From: Girardinichthys multiradiatus
Taxonomy: Eukaryota; Chordata; Actinopteri; Cyprinodontiformes; Goodeidae
Direction: 5' to 3'
DNA length: 64,000 bases
Assembly: GCF_021462225.1 (NCBI RefSeq)
Contig: NC_061813.1
Location: forward strand, 19,306,442 to 19,370,441
The position numbers were made by a program, and so were the translations under genes. The notes beneath the pieces were generated by a model. The model did no database searches. It had not been told where the DNA came from and saw nothing but the letters and a program-made list of their open reading frames with translations. How positions within the stretch are numbered: the first letter of the stretch is position 1; every line of letters starts with the position of its first letter. Below, one piece after another: positions 36,411-48,908 of the stretch.

Positions 36411-38632
36411 TATCACATATTTAACAAGTTATTTTATAACTTGATAAGGATTTGTTTCAGTGTTAGCTTTCTATGGCGGGGATATTATTTAGAATCTATT
36501 CTAAGGAGGAAAACTAAAAAATCAAAATTATGGAGCAGATAGGAGGGAGGAGAATGGAAAAGTAGCTTATGGGATAAGATGGAAGGAAAAAGAAGGAGAT
36601 TGGATGACTTTAAATGGTAAGTAATATTTAATTTTCTACTAGTTACAGATCTATCTAAGGCGATCTTGTCCCGGGCCTAGGCAAGGCTGTCAGATGACCT
36701 GGAAGAGTGTATCAGTGGGAGACAGTATCAAGAGCCACAGAGCTCTAACCAAGTTAGTCCTTGCTGAGAGATCTTTGAGTCAGACAAGCATAAGAGATCT
36801 GTCCAAGGGTGTGTTCCACTCTAAATGTTTAGTGACCTACGTAGGTGGGGATCTCCAAGTTATCTCTTACTGCAGTGTACATACATAACCTGCCCACTAT
36901 TCAGCAGACAACAGCAGATTCTGCCTGACGTTGGGCAGAGATTACTTAAGAAAGATGTTTTTTTGTTTTAAATCACCTAGCGGCAAATTTAGAACATTTT
37001 GAGAAATTGCAGAAAAAGAAAGAAATTACAATTTGCAGATTCAAATTTACATCAATCTCCTACTGTTAGCAAAAGAGAGGAGCAAACAAAAGCACTAAAC
37101 GTTTACAGTCTGTTGTGCTGGCTGTTATTTAAATTGTATTGTGGTCTGTGTGAGGTACAGTACATGTCAGTATATTAGTAAAATACCACAGGAAATGTTT
37201 CTAAAAATTGTGTCTTATCCCTGGAAATTATCAGTGTTTACTTAGATTTTAATAAAGAAATGGCACATAGAAAATTACTCCTGCCCATCTCGATAATCAA
37301 TAGTAATAAGTCTTTTTTACAGCAGTGTGCGTTTACACACCCTCAATAGCATCACAATTTTTGGATGTGTAGCAAGAGCATTTCAATTATTGTATGCTTA
37401 TTTTTCAATCCATGCAGTCCAACCAGCCTTTTCCGTAATTTCTACAAACTGAATGCAAATATTCATGAGCACAACCACCCCAAATCCCTTTTCAAAACCA
37501 CAACCAAAACCCCGGAGGAGTCCTGCCAGGAGGGCATCCTGTCACTACAGACCTTCAATGAACTACCTTCAGGATCCACTGATTGTCACTCACAATTAAA
37601 ATTAATTATTGTAAGCACCCCTTTAATTACTCTGATGAATAATTAATCAACGTATTGAGAAGACCAAAAGGTTATTATGGCTCTGACAAGACCGGTAAAA
37701 TTTCACAACACAGACGTTTCACAAATTTTAAGGTCTGAAAAACAGAAAATGTGTACTAGGACATACTGTAATTCCACTGGAAAAATAAAACCCAAAAAAG
37801 GATGGGAAAATATTAAAATGGGAATGCCCTGAAGTATTTCTGTAATATCCTGATTTGGATCTCTTTCTAATGATCTGGCATGAAAACATCAGATTCTAAT
37901 TACCACTTTATCAGATTAAGCCAGTAGAGCATTTTTGTCATTTATTGTATAATGTGTATAGCCTAATTGCACTTAATTGGGTTTTTGGAGCCTTCTGCGA
38001 GGTGTGGTGCTGATTTAAGACACATACCATAAACTATTAGTTAACTGAAAACAAGTAAACAACTTGAACAAACATTACACTTAGCTGAGTGAGAAACATG
38101 ACTGCTGTTTTGTGATTTGAGTTATTATGATATAATGAAGTCTTGGGCATGCATTACTGTTGTTTTTGCAACACAAAAAAAACAGTGGGACATTTTATAT
38201 GGATCTCTTGTAGATAGTCCAATTTGTCATCTGTCACACTGGTGAAAAGTGACTTTTGGACATAGTTTGTTGAGATATATCTTCATCTATCTAATAGAGG
38301 ATTTATGTTGATTGCTACATTAATTTGTGGACAAATGTGTCCAGATATCATCAATTTAGCAAATGAGAAATATGGCCTAATCTGACTCTCTTGAACTGAT
38401 GATTTTCAAATTGACATCTTTAATATCTTTCATGATTCTAACATTTTTGTCAGTTTGATACATTGTAAAGGTATTTTCTGTGTGGGTTTGCAGATGGGTT
38501 TTAAGTCCAAATATCTCATAAAGTGCAAAACATAAAAATGAAGTTGGACCAAAATAATTTCAATTCTCACTCACGCAATACATTAACATGCCTGGAGGTG
38601 GGGTGATTAGTTACTGGGACGTAGTCGGGGAA
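36411..38632. other. Intronic sequence, no gene seen
   Basis: No recognised gene or repeat. Confidence 0.5.
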
Positions 38633-38686
38633 GGTTTGAAATGCAGTAAAGAAATAAAAGGTTTGAAATGCAGTAAAGAAATAAAA
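38633..38686 (+). repeat. Perfect 27-bp tandem duplication
   Basis: Two identical adjoining copies of a unit beginning GGTTTGAAATGCAGTAAAG. Beyond the second copy ATGCAGTG resembles a partial third start. Confidence 0.95.
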
Positions 38687-40739
38687 TGCAGTGCAAGAGT
38701 GTAACAGCACTGATTTTTTTTTTTTTTTTCCCAGAAAAATTACGTATGAAGGATAAATAAAAATACCTTGCATCTTAGCAGTCACTTTCTAAAGGCGGAA
38801 AAAAGAGACCGACAGAAGTGGGGGCGGAGGAAAAATGTTTAGAGACAATGGTAAAAGGTTTATTTTAGCTCTGGGCAAAATACACGAAATGATGCAAACA
38901 CATTTACCTACAAATATTACATACAAAAATGTTTCAAATCCACTATTTTAACCTAAATATAAAATAGCTAAATGGAAACAAAAATAAATAAAAATTACAC
39001 CAATCACTTTTATTTTAGGGGAGGTTGATATACAGTTGGGGTTTGTGAGCTGAGAGTTGTGATGATTGTGCCAGTTTTGTTGCCGTAGACTCCATCTGAC
39101 TGACAGCAATTGAAAAGAATTGAAATTAAAACAAGGCAACATTTCCCTCTGATCTGCACACCAATTGATGAGGCTGTTTGTAGGTTGGCAGAAGTGCGGC
39201 TGTGTTTATAAGTGATTTGGAGCATAACCTTCATGAATCAATAGAGGAATACGATCTTATGACTTTTGTTTACTATTGAACTACTGCAGAGTTGACCACA
39301 AGTGTAATAATTTGATGCTGTATATTTCAGCAAATAAATAAAATGTTTAGACTGATGAGATATTTCACAAGTCATCCTATAAAAACACATTTTTTAAAGA
39401 TTTATTTAACAGAAATGATGAAAATAACTTTGACATGGACTGTGGGATTTCCATAAGAAATATAAAAATATTTATTTCCAAGTTTACCAGGGTTTAATCA
39501 AACAGTCACAAAATCATTTTAGCTATTTTCTCTCTTCTTTCTGTTACATCTATATTAATACTCTGCAGAGTTGGTAAGCCCTTAACTATAAAATAAATAA
39601 ACAAACAAATACATGAATAAATAAAACTTGGCTAATGTCAAGTATTTTCTTTTGATTTCAGAAATGAGCTTTCGGCTCCTTTATTTAGGTCGTACTTCAC
39701 TTCGTTTATATACAGTGGAATCTTCTAAGCCTCAAAGTCACCCACCAAAGAAACACTGGAAGGCTACAATTTGTGTTAAAGCTTTTGCCATTGACTTTAA
39801 TTTGAATGTGAAATAACTTTTTTTATCGTATAAATTTGTATTTTCTTTGACTGCAGTAAAGGTTTTCTTTCACATTTCACACAATGATAAATACAGAAGA
39901 ACTGCTAATATTTTCAGATGAAGGTTTTCCATTAGTGTGAAACATTGTCACTTTTAGGTTGCATTGCATTGTGGGTTATTCTAAGTTGATGCAGTAACCA
40001 AACTAAAATTTTGTGGTTTCTATATTCTCATAATTATAGCTTGCAGTTGTTAATTGGCAATTTTCACATCTCATAAACACAGTGTTTTGCACAAATATTC
40101 AGCATACATTTGCATATGTATGCATCATTAATACAACATATTCTCTCATTCTACTGTAAGAGACAAGATATCATCCGTTTACTCTTTAGTTGCTTGGTTA
40201 TACTTATGATGCTGGCAATGTTAACAACAACTCTCAATAATGCTAATTAGACAGGCCTAGTCAATTCTGTAAAACACCTGGTAATTTGTGTCCTATACAG
40301 AAACCTTTTAGGTAGTCCACAGGGGAGCTGCTGTCGCACAGTTCCAGGTGGGCAAGACAAGAGGTGAAATTGGCTTCTTGCTAATTAGGTAATGGCCACT
40401 TAACCATCTCTCATTTTCTGTCTTTGTTGCAAACAGCTCCTTATTTTTGTTGTGTCAGAGTCTTTTAGTAATATGTGTTCAGATAATATAGGTAGATTTG
40501 CTTAAAGACTTGTTGTTTAAAGTATGCTTTGTAAAAAGCACTTATTTGCTGGTGATGGGATGCCTGATTAAAAAGCCTGAAATATATCTACAAAGACTCG
40601 AAACCACTGATTACAAGCCTAGAGTGGCCTAAATATCTTAGGGCAGGTGTAAGGCTTTAATAGGACTAAATAAGAATAAAATGTATTAATACTACTATAT
40701 TATTATCAAGCTGAGTTAACACCAAGCCATGCTCTCTTT
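38687..40739. other. Intronic sequence, no gene seen
   Basis: Includes a poly-T run at 38716-38730 and AAAT-rich text at 39590-39625. No recognised gene or repeat. Confidence 0.5.
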
Positions 40740-41165
40740 TTTATAAAGCACTTTACATATAGCTGGCACTGACCAAAGTGACAAGAATGATAAAAGAAAA
40801 TGAACAAAACATTAGAATTCAAAACAAATAAAATGATTAAAAGTAGAAATTATATCCAACTAAAGGTAGCAACAAGTGAAAACCACAGACATGGAAAAAA
40901 TAAAAAAAAATTAAAAAATCAGTAACATATATTATGTAAAACTCCAAAGAGAAGAGGTGGGTATTAAGAGCAGATTTAAAAATGGCTAGTGAAGAGACTT
41001 TTCTAATTTGCAATGGCAAAGCATTTCATGGTTTTAGAGGTACAACGGCAAAAGCCCAGTTTCCCCTGACCTTCTGTTGTGTGCTCGGCACATCCAGCAA
41101 CAGCTGGTCACCTGATCTGAATGAACTGGAACGACAACTGTTCGAGAACTGAAGTTAGACAACCC
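40740..41165 (-). mobile_element. L2-clade LINE 3' end
   Basis: On the minus strand the translation contains LLLDVPSTQQK, then NALPLQIRKVSSLAIFKSAL and NTHLFSLEF, the conserved ORF2 C-terminus of L2/CR1-like LINEs. It is followed by an AT-rich 3' region and GTAAAGTGCTTTAT, equivalent to the usual L2 tail. Strongly diverged, with at least one in-frame stop. No 5' part is present. Confidence 0.78.
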
Positions 41166-43756
41166 AGGTCTAATTCACACTTCAATTGCATTAAAAATTT
41201 GTGACATTATATTAACCGTATTGGCCACATTTTTGATTAAAATGAATTCCCTGTGGACATGATCACTTTTTTGAATGAGATCAACAGATAGATGTAGCAT
41301 CCTAACTTAATCGTTATGTCCAAACTGGACAAAAGTAATTAAAAAATGTCATAGGTGGCAACAAGGCAGATTACAAAGTACAAGGGTAGAGTTCAGTTCC
41401 ATGCATGTGTTGTAATACACAAATTTGTAACAAAATGTGATAGAAAATTAGGTCCCTTTCATTCTTTTACACAGGGACTTTTTTAAAGAAGGTGTACAAA
41501 ACATCAACTTGAAGGACCTCAGGTTTTCGACATGATTCAAAGAGAGAGAACAAATTCTAATAACAGAAAAATATTTTACTGTGAACAAATAAGCTCCAAA
41601 ATGACCCATTTAAGGTTATTCTCTCATTCACATCAGATAATTGAACTAAAATGAAAACACTTTTTTTTTAAAGTCTTTAAGAGCTGCTACATAATAACCT
41701 CTAAATCCTGGACAGCAGAATAAAAAAAAAAGAGGGGAAAATATCAAGACTATAATACAGATGAAGAAACAATAAATGTGCATGGTTTTCTTTTTGGGGT
41801 GCAGGAATATGTACATTTGTGCACACGTAAATCTGAGGGCTAGGAGAAGGGGACACAGCTTTTTTTGTTGGTGCAAGAAAGGAGGCTTTTAGGAGAAAAA
41901 CTTCAAGTGCTGCTTTAAACTCTGAAGACATACTTAGCTTGTAGCAGCTAATTCTGCCTCAGAACTAACCATACTTATTTCTGCAAGAGAAACCCAACCA
42001 AATTGAAAGTGAATTCAAAAAACCAGAAGCCCAAATCTCAGTTTGGTTTCCATCTACTCCTAAGACCTAAGAAATGGCATTAATGAGACTATTGCTGTCA
42101 TTGACATTTGAAAAATTATATATCCATGTCCAAGTGTTTGTTAAAACACTTTCAAAAAGCTTCAGTCACAATTGTTTCACACTTACGAAAGAAACACAGA
42201 ACAACCGTATATCAGATGAAAATATGTTCAAATCTGTAATAAATGCTCTTTAACAGTTTTACTCTGTATTCTTTTTGTTTTAAAAGTTATGAAAGTAAAC
42301 CTTCATGCAGCCCTGCCGTTTGGCATTATTTGTGATTGCAAGTGGGAATTTTCTTTATTTTTGGGCTTCTCAAGATTTCCCTTTCAAAATGGATTATCTG
42401 ACAGTGACATCATATATTGAACTACCCAGATCTGTGTCTGTGTGTTGTAACTATGTGAAATTCTGGAGTTCCCAAATTTGGTTTTGCAACTGCCTCTTGG
42501 CTTACAACAAATAATCCTCAGAAAATTATGCATTTCAATCTGGATGCGATGAATCTTTTTGTCTTCAACTATCTTTACCAGCAGACATGTCTCACAGATG
42601 TAAAACCCTTTAAATAAGTTGTCCATGGCCGTGGTCGCAGTTTCTGGAAGCCCACTCAAAAATGTTTCATTTTCTATTATCCCATATCTTAGTAAATTAC
42701 CTAGCTGTTCCCTGAATTTTCACTAAGGGGTCCAGTGGCCAGTCAGATTCCTTAGTTTTATCTTCTTTCTGTTGTCTTCTTCTTATATTTTACTTTTTTT
42801 CTGTCTCTTTTCTTCTGTTCCTCTGTCTCTTTCTGTTCCTCCTCTCTTATCCTTCTTTCATGTGTAAAATCTTCTCTCCATCACCAGGGAATAGACTGAC
42901 ATTTGCTGTTGGATATTGTGGTAATTTGCTTGTCCTAATACCTGAGCAAACTGAACCTTACTTTGCACTTTAGACTGTCAGACACTAATTGCCTTGATCT
43001 CTCTCTTGAGTCTCATATGGACATAAAGGCTTAACTCATTAATGTTTTCTAAATAAATAATCTTTTTTTTAAAAGTCATATTTTTTACTCACTTGCTCCG
43101 TATTATGAATCAGGCAACTAGTCTTTCTAGTCATTTGCAGCTGAAAATGTATAAATTACACAGTAATGTCATTTCTGCAGTTGTTGATTTTTATATTTGC
43201 ATTATACCTTTGTGTGCCTTCAAAATCTATTCTCATGTGTCTTCAAGGGCTTCAGTATGTGGGCAGCAGCTGTTCCACTGGGTATATCGGTGAATAATTA
43301 ATAGATACGGTTCTCATCTCTCTGAAGGATTAATTAGTAACAAGGAAAACACAGAAGCTGCCCTTCCTGACACACAAATGTTACCTGTGTGGAAAAACCT
43401 GTAGTAATATTTAGAATCCACAGACAATAAATTAAACAGTGTTTCCGTTGCATGTTGGGCTCCAACACTATCATTAGAGTTAAAAGTAACTAAAAGGTGC
43501 ATTAAGTCAAACATTCTTTTTCAGTTTATTTATTTATTTTAAGTTCAGAAATTTAATGGTATGTTAGGTAGATAGCTCTAGGATCCTGAATGGGTGTTTG
43601 TGGGATTTTACATATTTGTTTTATTTATGGTTATTAAATAAGAGATTCAAAATTAGTTTGTTAGTGTTCACAATTGCTTTACTCATTTATGCCATAATAA
43701 TAAACTATCATGTAAATCTGACTTCATATTTGACAAAAAAAATATTTGCCTGTATA
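41166..43756. other. Intronic sequence, no gene seen
   Basis: A pyrimidine-rich stretch at 42755-42890 ends in ACCAG but no conserved peptide follows. No recognised repeat. Confidence 0.5.
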
Positions 43757-43832
43757 CTGCTGGAGATAGGCACCAGCTCCCCTGCGACCCAGTATGGAAG
43801 AAGTGGGTATAGAAAATGGATGGATGGATGGA
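43757..43832 (+). mobile_element. SINE 3' end fragment
   Basis: CTGGAGATAGGCACCAGCTC and CCCTGCGACCCAGTATGG, followed by AGAAAATGGATGGATGG, is the 3' end and tetranucleotide tail of the V-SINE family at 14421-14785. Severely 5'-truncated. Confidence 0.82.
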
Positions 43833-44680
43833 GGTGTAAACTAACAAGGTGGAAATGAAGAGGAAATGTCAAAGCTTTAAACTTAAATATTGAGAGAGTG
43901 TCTGACCCAGGTTTCTGACAAGTAAAGTGCAAGATTTATAAAACAAAATTCTTGAAATAAATCTGAAATTCAATACTATAATTAACTAGGATATTGTGAC
44001 AAATTATTTCCTAAATGGCCCAATATACAAAATAAAAGGCAGCAAAGGTATCATTGTAGTCACGCTTACATAGATGCTTTATATGCACAGTGAGGCATGC
44101 CTTTAGATTATTGATTAAAAGGCGGTTAGTTAGACAGGAGACAGAAAATCAGCGCAACTAGCTATGACAGTAGCTGCCTGACAGAGATGGTGGAGAGATA
44201 ATTGAATTAACTTCAATCAAATTAAACTGAATTGAACTGAACTGAATTGAATCACCCCTATATTAACCCCCTAAGGGAAATTGTGTTCTGTCTGTTTATT
44301 GTGTTGTGGTAAAGTATATATATAAGAAAAGCAAAGTCAATAGAAAAACTAATTCCATTTTAGAAGTTGGTAGCTAAACTGACCATGAATGTGTCAGACC
44401 AGCAAATCAAATCAAATAAGGAGCAATGTAGCTAATTAGCAAATCATTCAATGCCAGAATCAGTGCAAGATAGACCAGATAGCATTGCTGTGCTATGAGT
44501 GGTTTGTCAATGGTGGTCTTATAATGCCTGTGTGATAATTATTTTCAGTATTTTCTGCTCTCTGTTTAATGAGAACAGGCTTTTTTTTAGATGTACTACA
44601 TCCCGGAGTAATCATTTTTCAGATCTTCCCCATTTTAACCAAAAATCGTATTATACACTGGTCCCCCACAAACACCCACA
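43833..44680. other. Intronic sequence, no gene seen
   Basis: A degenerate AATTGAA-rich patch at 44215-44255. No gene recognised. Confidence 0.5.
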
Positions 44681-46294
44681 TACAGGTCCTTCTCAAAATA
44701 TTAGCATATTGTGATAAAGTTCATTATTTTCCATAATGTAATGATGAAAATTTAACATTCATATATTTTAGATTCATTGCACACTAACTGAAATATTTCA
44801 GGTCTTTTATTGTCTTAATACGGATGATTTTGGCATACAGCTCATGAAAACCCAAAATTCCTATCTCACAAAATTAGCATATTTCATTTGACCAATAAAA
44901 GAAAAGTGTTTTTAATACAAAAAACGTCAACCTTCAAATAATCATGTACAGTTATGCACTCAATACTTGGTCGGGAATCCTTTGGCAGAAATGACTGCTT
45001 CAATGCGGCGTGGCATGGAGGCAATCAGCCTATGGCACTGCTGAGGTCTTATGGAGGCCCAGGATGCTTCGATAGCGGCCTTTAGCTCATCCAGAGTGTT
45101 GGGTCTTGAGTCTCTCAACGTTCTCTTCACAATATCCCACAGATTCTCTATGGGGTTCAGGTCAGGAGAGTTGGCAGGCCAATTGAGCACAGTGATACCA
45201 TGGTCAGTAAACCATTTACCAGTGGTTTTGGCACTGTGAGCAGGTGCCAGGTCGTGCTGAAAAATGAAATCTTCATCTCCATAAAGCTTTTCAGCAGATG
45301 GAAGCATGAAGTGCTCCAAAATCTCCTGATAGCTAGCTGCATTGACCCTGCCCTTGATAAAACACAGTGGACCAACACCAGCAGCTGACACGGCACCCCA
45401 GACCATCACTGACTGTTGGTACTTGACACTGGACGTCTGGCATTTTGGCATTTCCTTCTCCCCAGTCTTCCTCCAGACCCTGGCACCTTGATTTCCGAAT
45501 GACATGCAGAATTTGCTTTCATCCGAAAAAAGTACTTTGGACCACTGACCAACAGTCCAGTGCTGCTTCTCTGTAGCCCAGGTCAGGCGCTTCTGCCTCT
45601 GTTTCTGGTTCAAAAGTGGCTTGACCTGGGGAATGCGGCACCTGTAGCCCATTTCCTGCACATGCCTGTGCACGGTGGCTCTGGATGTTTCTACTCCAGA
45701 CTCAGTCCACTGCTTCCGCAGGTCCCCCAAGGTCTGGAATCGGCCCTTCTCCACAATCTTCCTCAGGGTCCGGTCACCTCTTCTCATTGTGCAGCGTTTT
45801 CTGCCACACTTTTTCCTTCCCACAGACTTCCCACTGAGGTGCCTTGATACAGCACTCTGGGTACAGCCTAATCGTTCAGAAATTTCTTTCTGTGTCTTAC
45901 CCTCTTGCTTGAGGGTGTCAATAGTGGCCTTCTGGACAGCAGTCAGGTCGGCCGTCTTACCCATGATTGGGGTTTTGAGTGATGAACCAGGCTGGGAGTT
46001 TTAAAGGCCTCAGGAATCTTTTGCAGGTGTTTAGAGTTAACTCGTTGATTCAGATGATTAGGTTCATAGCTTGTTTAGAGACCCTTTTAATGATATGCTA
46101 ATTTTGTGAGATAGGCATTTTGGGTTTTTATGAGCTGTATGCCAAAATCATCCATTTTAAGACAATAAAAGACCTGAAATATTTCAGTTAGTGTGCAATT
46201 AATCTAAAATATATGAATGTTAAATTTTCATCATTACATTATGGAAAATAATGAACTTTATCACAATATGCTAATATTTTGAGAAGGACCTGTA
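44681..46294 (-). mobile_element. Complete Tc1-like transposon, IR/DR type, copy 1
   Basis: A 1,614-bp element with long inverted repeats of about 202 bp (44681-44882 and 46093-46294), ends TACAGGTCCTTCTCAAAATA, and flanking TA. Each inverted repeat has an outer and an inner TCTCA...AATTAGCATAT-like motif, the paired direct-repeat arrangement that binds transposase in IR/DR elements. All four sites are readable. With its open transposase this copy appears structurally complete. Confidence 0.95.
44960..45964 (-). CDS. Tc1-like DD34E transposase, intact
   Basis: A 334-residue transposase, full length for the family, starting at an ATG with A at -3 and G at +4. Residues 8-45 form the first helix-turn-helix of the paired-like DNA-binding domain. 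GRKKCGRKR (49-57) sits where the AT-hook-like linker lies, and a second helix-turn-helix covers about 63-107. The catalytic domain has Asp148 (FSDES), a Gly-rich box at 186-200 (VMVWGAVSAAGVG), Asp238 (QHDLAPAHS) and Glu273 (SPDLNPIENLWD); 34 residues separate the last two, the DD34E signature. The enzyme binds the element ends and moves it between TA sites in the nucleus. It differs from the neighbouring copy at 16 of 334 residues, none catalytic. Expression cannot be judged from sequence. Confidence 0.94.
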   Translation of the reverse strand: MGKTADLTAVQKATIDTLKQEGKTQKEISERLGCTQSAVSRHLSGKSVGRKKCGRKRCTMRRGDRTLRKIVEKGRFQTLGDLRKQWTESGVETSRATVHRHVQEMGYRCRIPQVKPLLNQKQRQKRLTWATEKQHWTVGQWSKVLFSDESKFCMSFGNQGARVWRKTGEKEMPKCQTSSVKYQQSVMVWGAVSAAGVGPLCFIKGRVNAASYQEILEHFMLPSAEKLYGDEDFIFQHDLAPAHSAKTTGKWFTDHGITVLNWPANSPDLNPIENLWDIVKRTLRDSRPNTLDELKAAIEASWASIRPQQCHRLIASMPRRIEAVISAKGFPTKY

Positions 46295-46404
46295 TGTACA
46301 CACAGAAACTGTGCCCATGTAAACTCAGCAAAACCACTGGTTAATATTTTTTTAATAACTTAATAAAATGCATTTGCTCTCTTTTAAGTACCTCTCTCAT
46401 TTCG

Positions 46405-46840
46405 AATCAGAATGAACTTTATTTTCTAAGTTTCCACACACCGTCAAGGAACGTTTAAAATATAAAGGACAATTAAAATTTAACATATATAAAAAAAGAA
46501 AAACAAAATATTTTTCTTTCTTTTAAATATGTATATGTACAGTGTTTTTACAAAAGGAAGACAAGACTGAATTAGTGCAAATATGCATGTTATTGATCTG
46601 GGGGACTTTTTAGAGAGATAGCCTGGGGGAGGAAACTTTTTCTATGGATGCTCCTTTTTCAAATAGCACTCTGGTGCGCTGACCTGAAGGTACAGAAGTT
46701 TGTGTCCAGGATGTGTGGGGTCTGCAGAGATGTTAGCTGCCCTTTTCAGGAAGGAGGTGATCCGTCGACAGTTGGAGGCCAGCACTGTAAGCAGTGTGAG
46801 CTTCGGGTTGAGGATCATTCTGTTCATTTCTTCGTTTCAA
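46405..46840 (+). repeat. Teleost interspersed repeat between the two Tc1 elements
   Basis: Begins AATCAGAATGAACTTTATTT and continues with CTGGGGGAGGAAACTTTTTC, GTGCGCTGACCTGAAGG and GTGTCCAGGATGTGTGGGG, the order of a dispersed fish repeat that I recognise but cannot name. Diverged. The 90-residue frame inside it has no domain. Confidence 0.55.
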
Positions 46841-46870
46841 GTGACCTAAAATGCATGTTTATACGCAACA

Positions 46871-48474
46871 TACAGGTCCTTATATATATATATTGTGATG
46901 AAGTTCATTATTTTCCATAATGTAATGATGAAAATTTAACATTCATATATTTTAGATTCATTGCACACTGAAATATTTTAGGTCTTTTATTGTCTTAATA
47001 CGGATGATTGTGGCATACAGCTCATGAAAACCCAAAATTCCTATCTCACAAAATTAGCATATCATTAAAAGGGTCTCTAAACGAGCTATGAACCTAATCA
47101 TCTGAATCAACGAGTTAACTCTAAACACTTGCAAAAGACTCCTGAGGCCTTTAAAACTTCCAGCCTGGTTCATCACTCAAAACCCCTATCATGGGTAAGA
47201 CTGCCGACCTGACTGCTGTCCAGAAGGCCACTATTGACACCCTCAAGCAAGAGGGTAAGACACAGAAAGAAATTTCTGAACGAATAGGCTGTTCCCAGAG
47301 TGCTGTATCAAGGCACCTCAGTGGGAAGTCTGTGGGAAGGAAAAAGTGTGGCAGACAACGCTGCACAACGAGAAGAGGTGACCGGACCCTGAGGAAGATT
47401 GTGGAGAAGGGCCGATTCCAGACCTTGGGGGACCTGCGGAAGCAGTGGACTGAGTCTGGATTAGAAGCATCCAGAGCCACCGTGCACAGGCATGTGCAGG
47501 AAATGGGCTACAGGTGCCGCATTCCCCAGGTCAAGCCACTTTTGAACCAGAAACAGCGGCAAAAGCGCCTGACCTGGGCTACAGAGAAGCAGCACTGGAC
47601 TGTTGCTCAGTGGTCCAAAGTATTTTTTTCGGATGAAAGCAAATTCTGCATGTCATTCGGAAATCAAGGTGCCAGAGTCTGGAGGAAGACTGGGGAGAAG
47701 GAAATGCCAAAATGCCAGAAGTCCAGTGTCAAGTACCCACAGTCAGTGATGGTCTGGGGTGCCGTGTCAGCTGCTGGTGTTGGTCCACTGTGTTTTATCA
47801 AGGGCAGGGTCAATGCAGCTAGCTATCAGGAGATTTTGAAGCACTTCATGCTTCCATCTGCTGAAAAGCTTTATGGAAATGAAGATTTCATTTTTCAGCA
47901 CGACCTGGCACCTGCTCACAGTGCCAAAACCACTGGTAAATGGTTTACTGACCATGGTATTACTGTGCTCAATTGGCCTGGCAACTCTCCTGACCTGAAC
48001 CCCATAGAGAATCTGTGGGATATTGTGAAGAGAACGTTGAGACACTCAAGACCCAACACTCTGGGTGAGCTAAAGGCTGCTATCAAAGCATCCTGGGCCT
48101 CCATAAGACCTCAGCAGTGCCACAGGCTGATTGCCTCCATGCCACGCCGCATTGAAGCAGTCATTTCTGCCAAAGGATTCCCGACCAAGTATTGAGTGCA
48201 TAACTGTACATGATTATTTGAAGGTTGACGTTTTTTGTATTAAAAACACTTTTCTTTTATTGGTTGGATGAAATATGCTAATTTTGTGAGATAGGAATTT
48301 TGGGTTTTCATGAGCTGTATGCCACAATCATCCGTATTAAGACAATAAAAGACCTGAAATATTTCAGTTAGTGTGCAATGAATCTAAAATATATGAATGT
48401 TAAATTTTCATCATTACATTATGGAAAATAATGAACTTTATCACAATATGCTAATATTTTGAAAAGGACCTGTA
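46871..48474 (+). mobile_element. Tc1-like transposon, IR/DR type, copy 2 (left end decayed)
   Basis: A 1,604-bp element of the same family as 44681-46294 but in opposite orientation. The right inverted repeat is intact. The left one starts normally (TACAGGTCCTT) but its outer direct repeat is replaced by a TATATATA run (46882-46893) and a few bases are lost further in. The inner direct repeat is intact on both sides. Flanking TA is present at both ends. Confidence 0.94.
47191..48195 (+). CDS. Tc1-like DD34E transposase, intact, second copy
   Basis: A 334-residue transposase about 95% identical to the one at 44960-45964. It keeps all landmarks: HTH 8-45, GRKKCGRQR linker, Asp148, Gly-rich box, Asp238 and Glu273. 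Substitutions relative to the other copy include L32I, K56Q, V91L, L145F, Q183P, E217K, D285H and E299K. No stop or frameshift occurs, and the start has A at -3 and G at +4. It may be functional and could act on any family member with good ends, although its own left end is damaged. The two genes point away from each other, their start codons 1,226 bp apart. Confidence 0.93.
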   Translation: MGKTADLTAVQKATIDTLKQEGKTQKEISERIGCSQSAVSRHLSGKSVGRKKCGRQRCTTRRGDRTLRKIVEKGRFQTLGDLRKQWTESGLEASRATVHRHVQEMGYRCRIPQVKPLLNQKQRQKRLTWATEKQHWTVAQWSKVFFSDESKFCMSFGNQGARVWRKTGEKEMPKCQKSSVKYPQSVMVWGAVSAAGVGPLCFIKGRVNAASYQEILKHFMLPSAEKLYGNEDFIFQHDLAPAHSAKTTGKWFTDHGITVLNWPGNSPDLNPIENLWDIVKRTLRHSRPNTLGELKAAIKASWASIRPQQCHRLIASMPRRIEAVISAKGFPTKY

Positions 48475-48908
48475 TTTGAGTCCTGCTTCTACACCCTAAA
48501 ATACTCTGAGATGGGAGATGTCGTTATGGCTTTGTGCTTGGGCTGGTGTGAGTGAATGAGGCAATTTGTGTATGAATTAACTTTTCACAAAGGCATCATT
48601 TTGCAATGTTTGAATATTTGACCAGAACACAGAAGCTTACATGCAGTCCTCTGTGAGGCTGACCATGCAATAGCCAATAGAGATGACGCTATGCAGAAAG
48701 AAAATTGCTAATTGATTAAAAGTAAACTTACAGAAAACAAAACAAAAAGAAACATAAAATGTCATCTGCATTAAAAAGCAGATCACTTTTATGTCTAGAC
48801 AGATAAGTGCTGCTTGGTAATTAGGAACATGCACATGTGTCTACATGTTTGACCAGATTAGGTTTTACTTGATATTTGGAACACTGGGCTCTTTTTGTGG
48901 AATTTTGG
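48475..48908. other. Intronic sequence, no gene seen
   Basis: No recognised gene or repeat. Confidence 0.5.

Noticed and set aside
42755..42910. Splice acceptor (pyrimidine tract ending ACCAG)
   Set aside because: No open conserved peptide or donor follows within a plausible exon length.
44960..48195. The two 334-residue proteins as host genes
   Set aside because: They sit inside inverted repeats with TA flanks and carry all Tc1 transposase signatures, so they are element genes.
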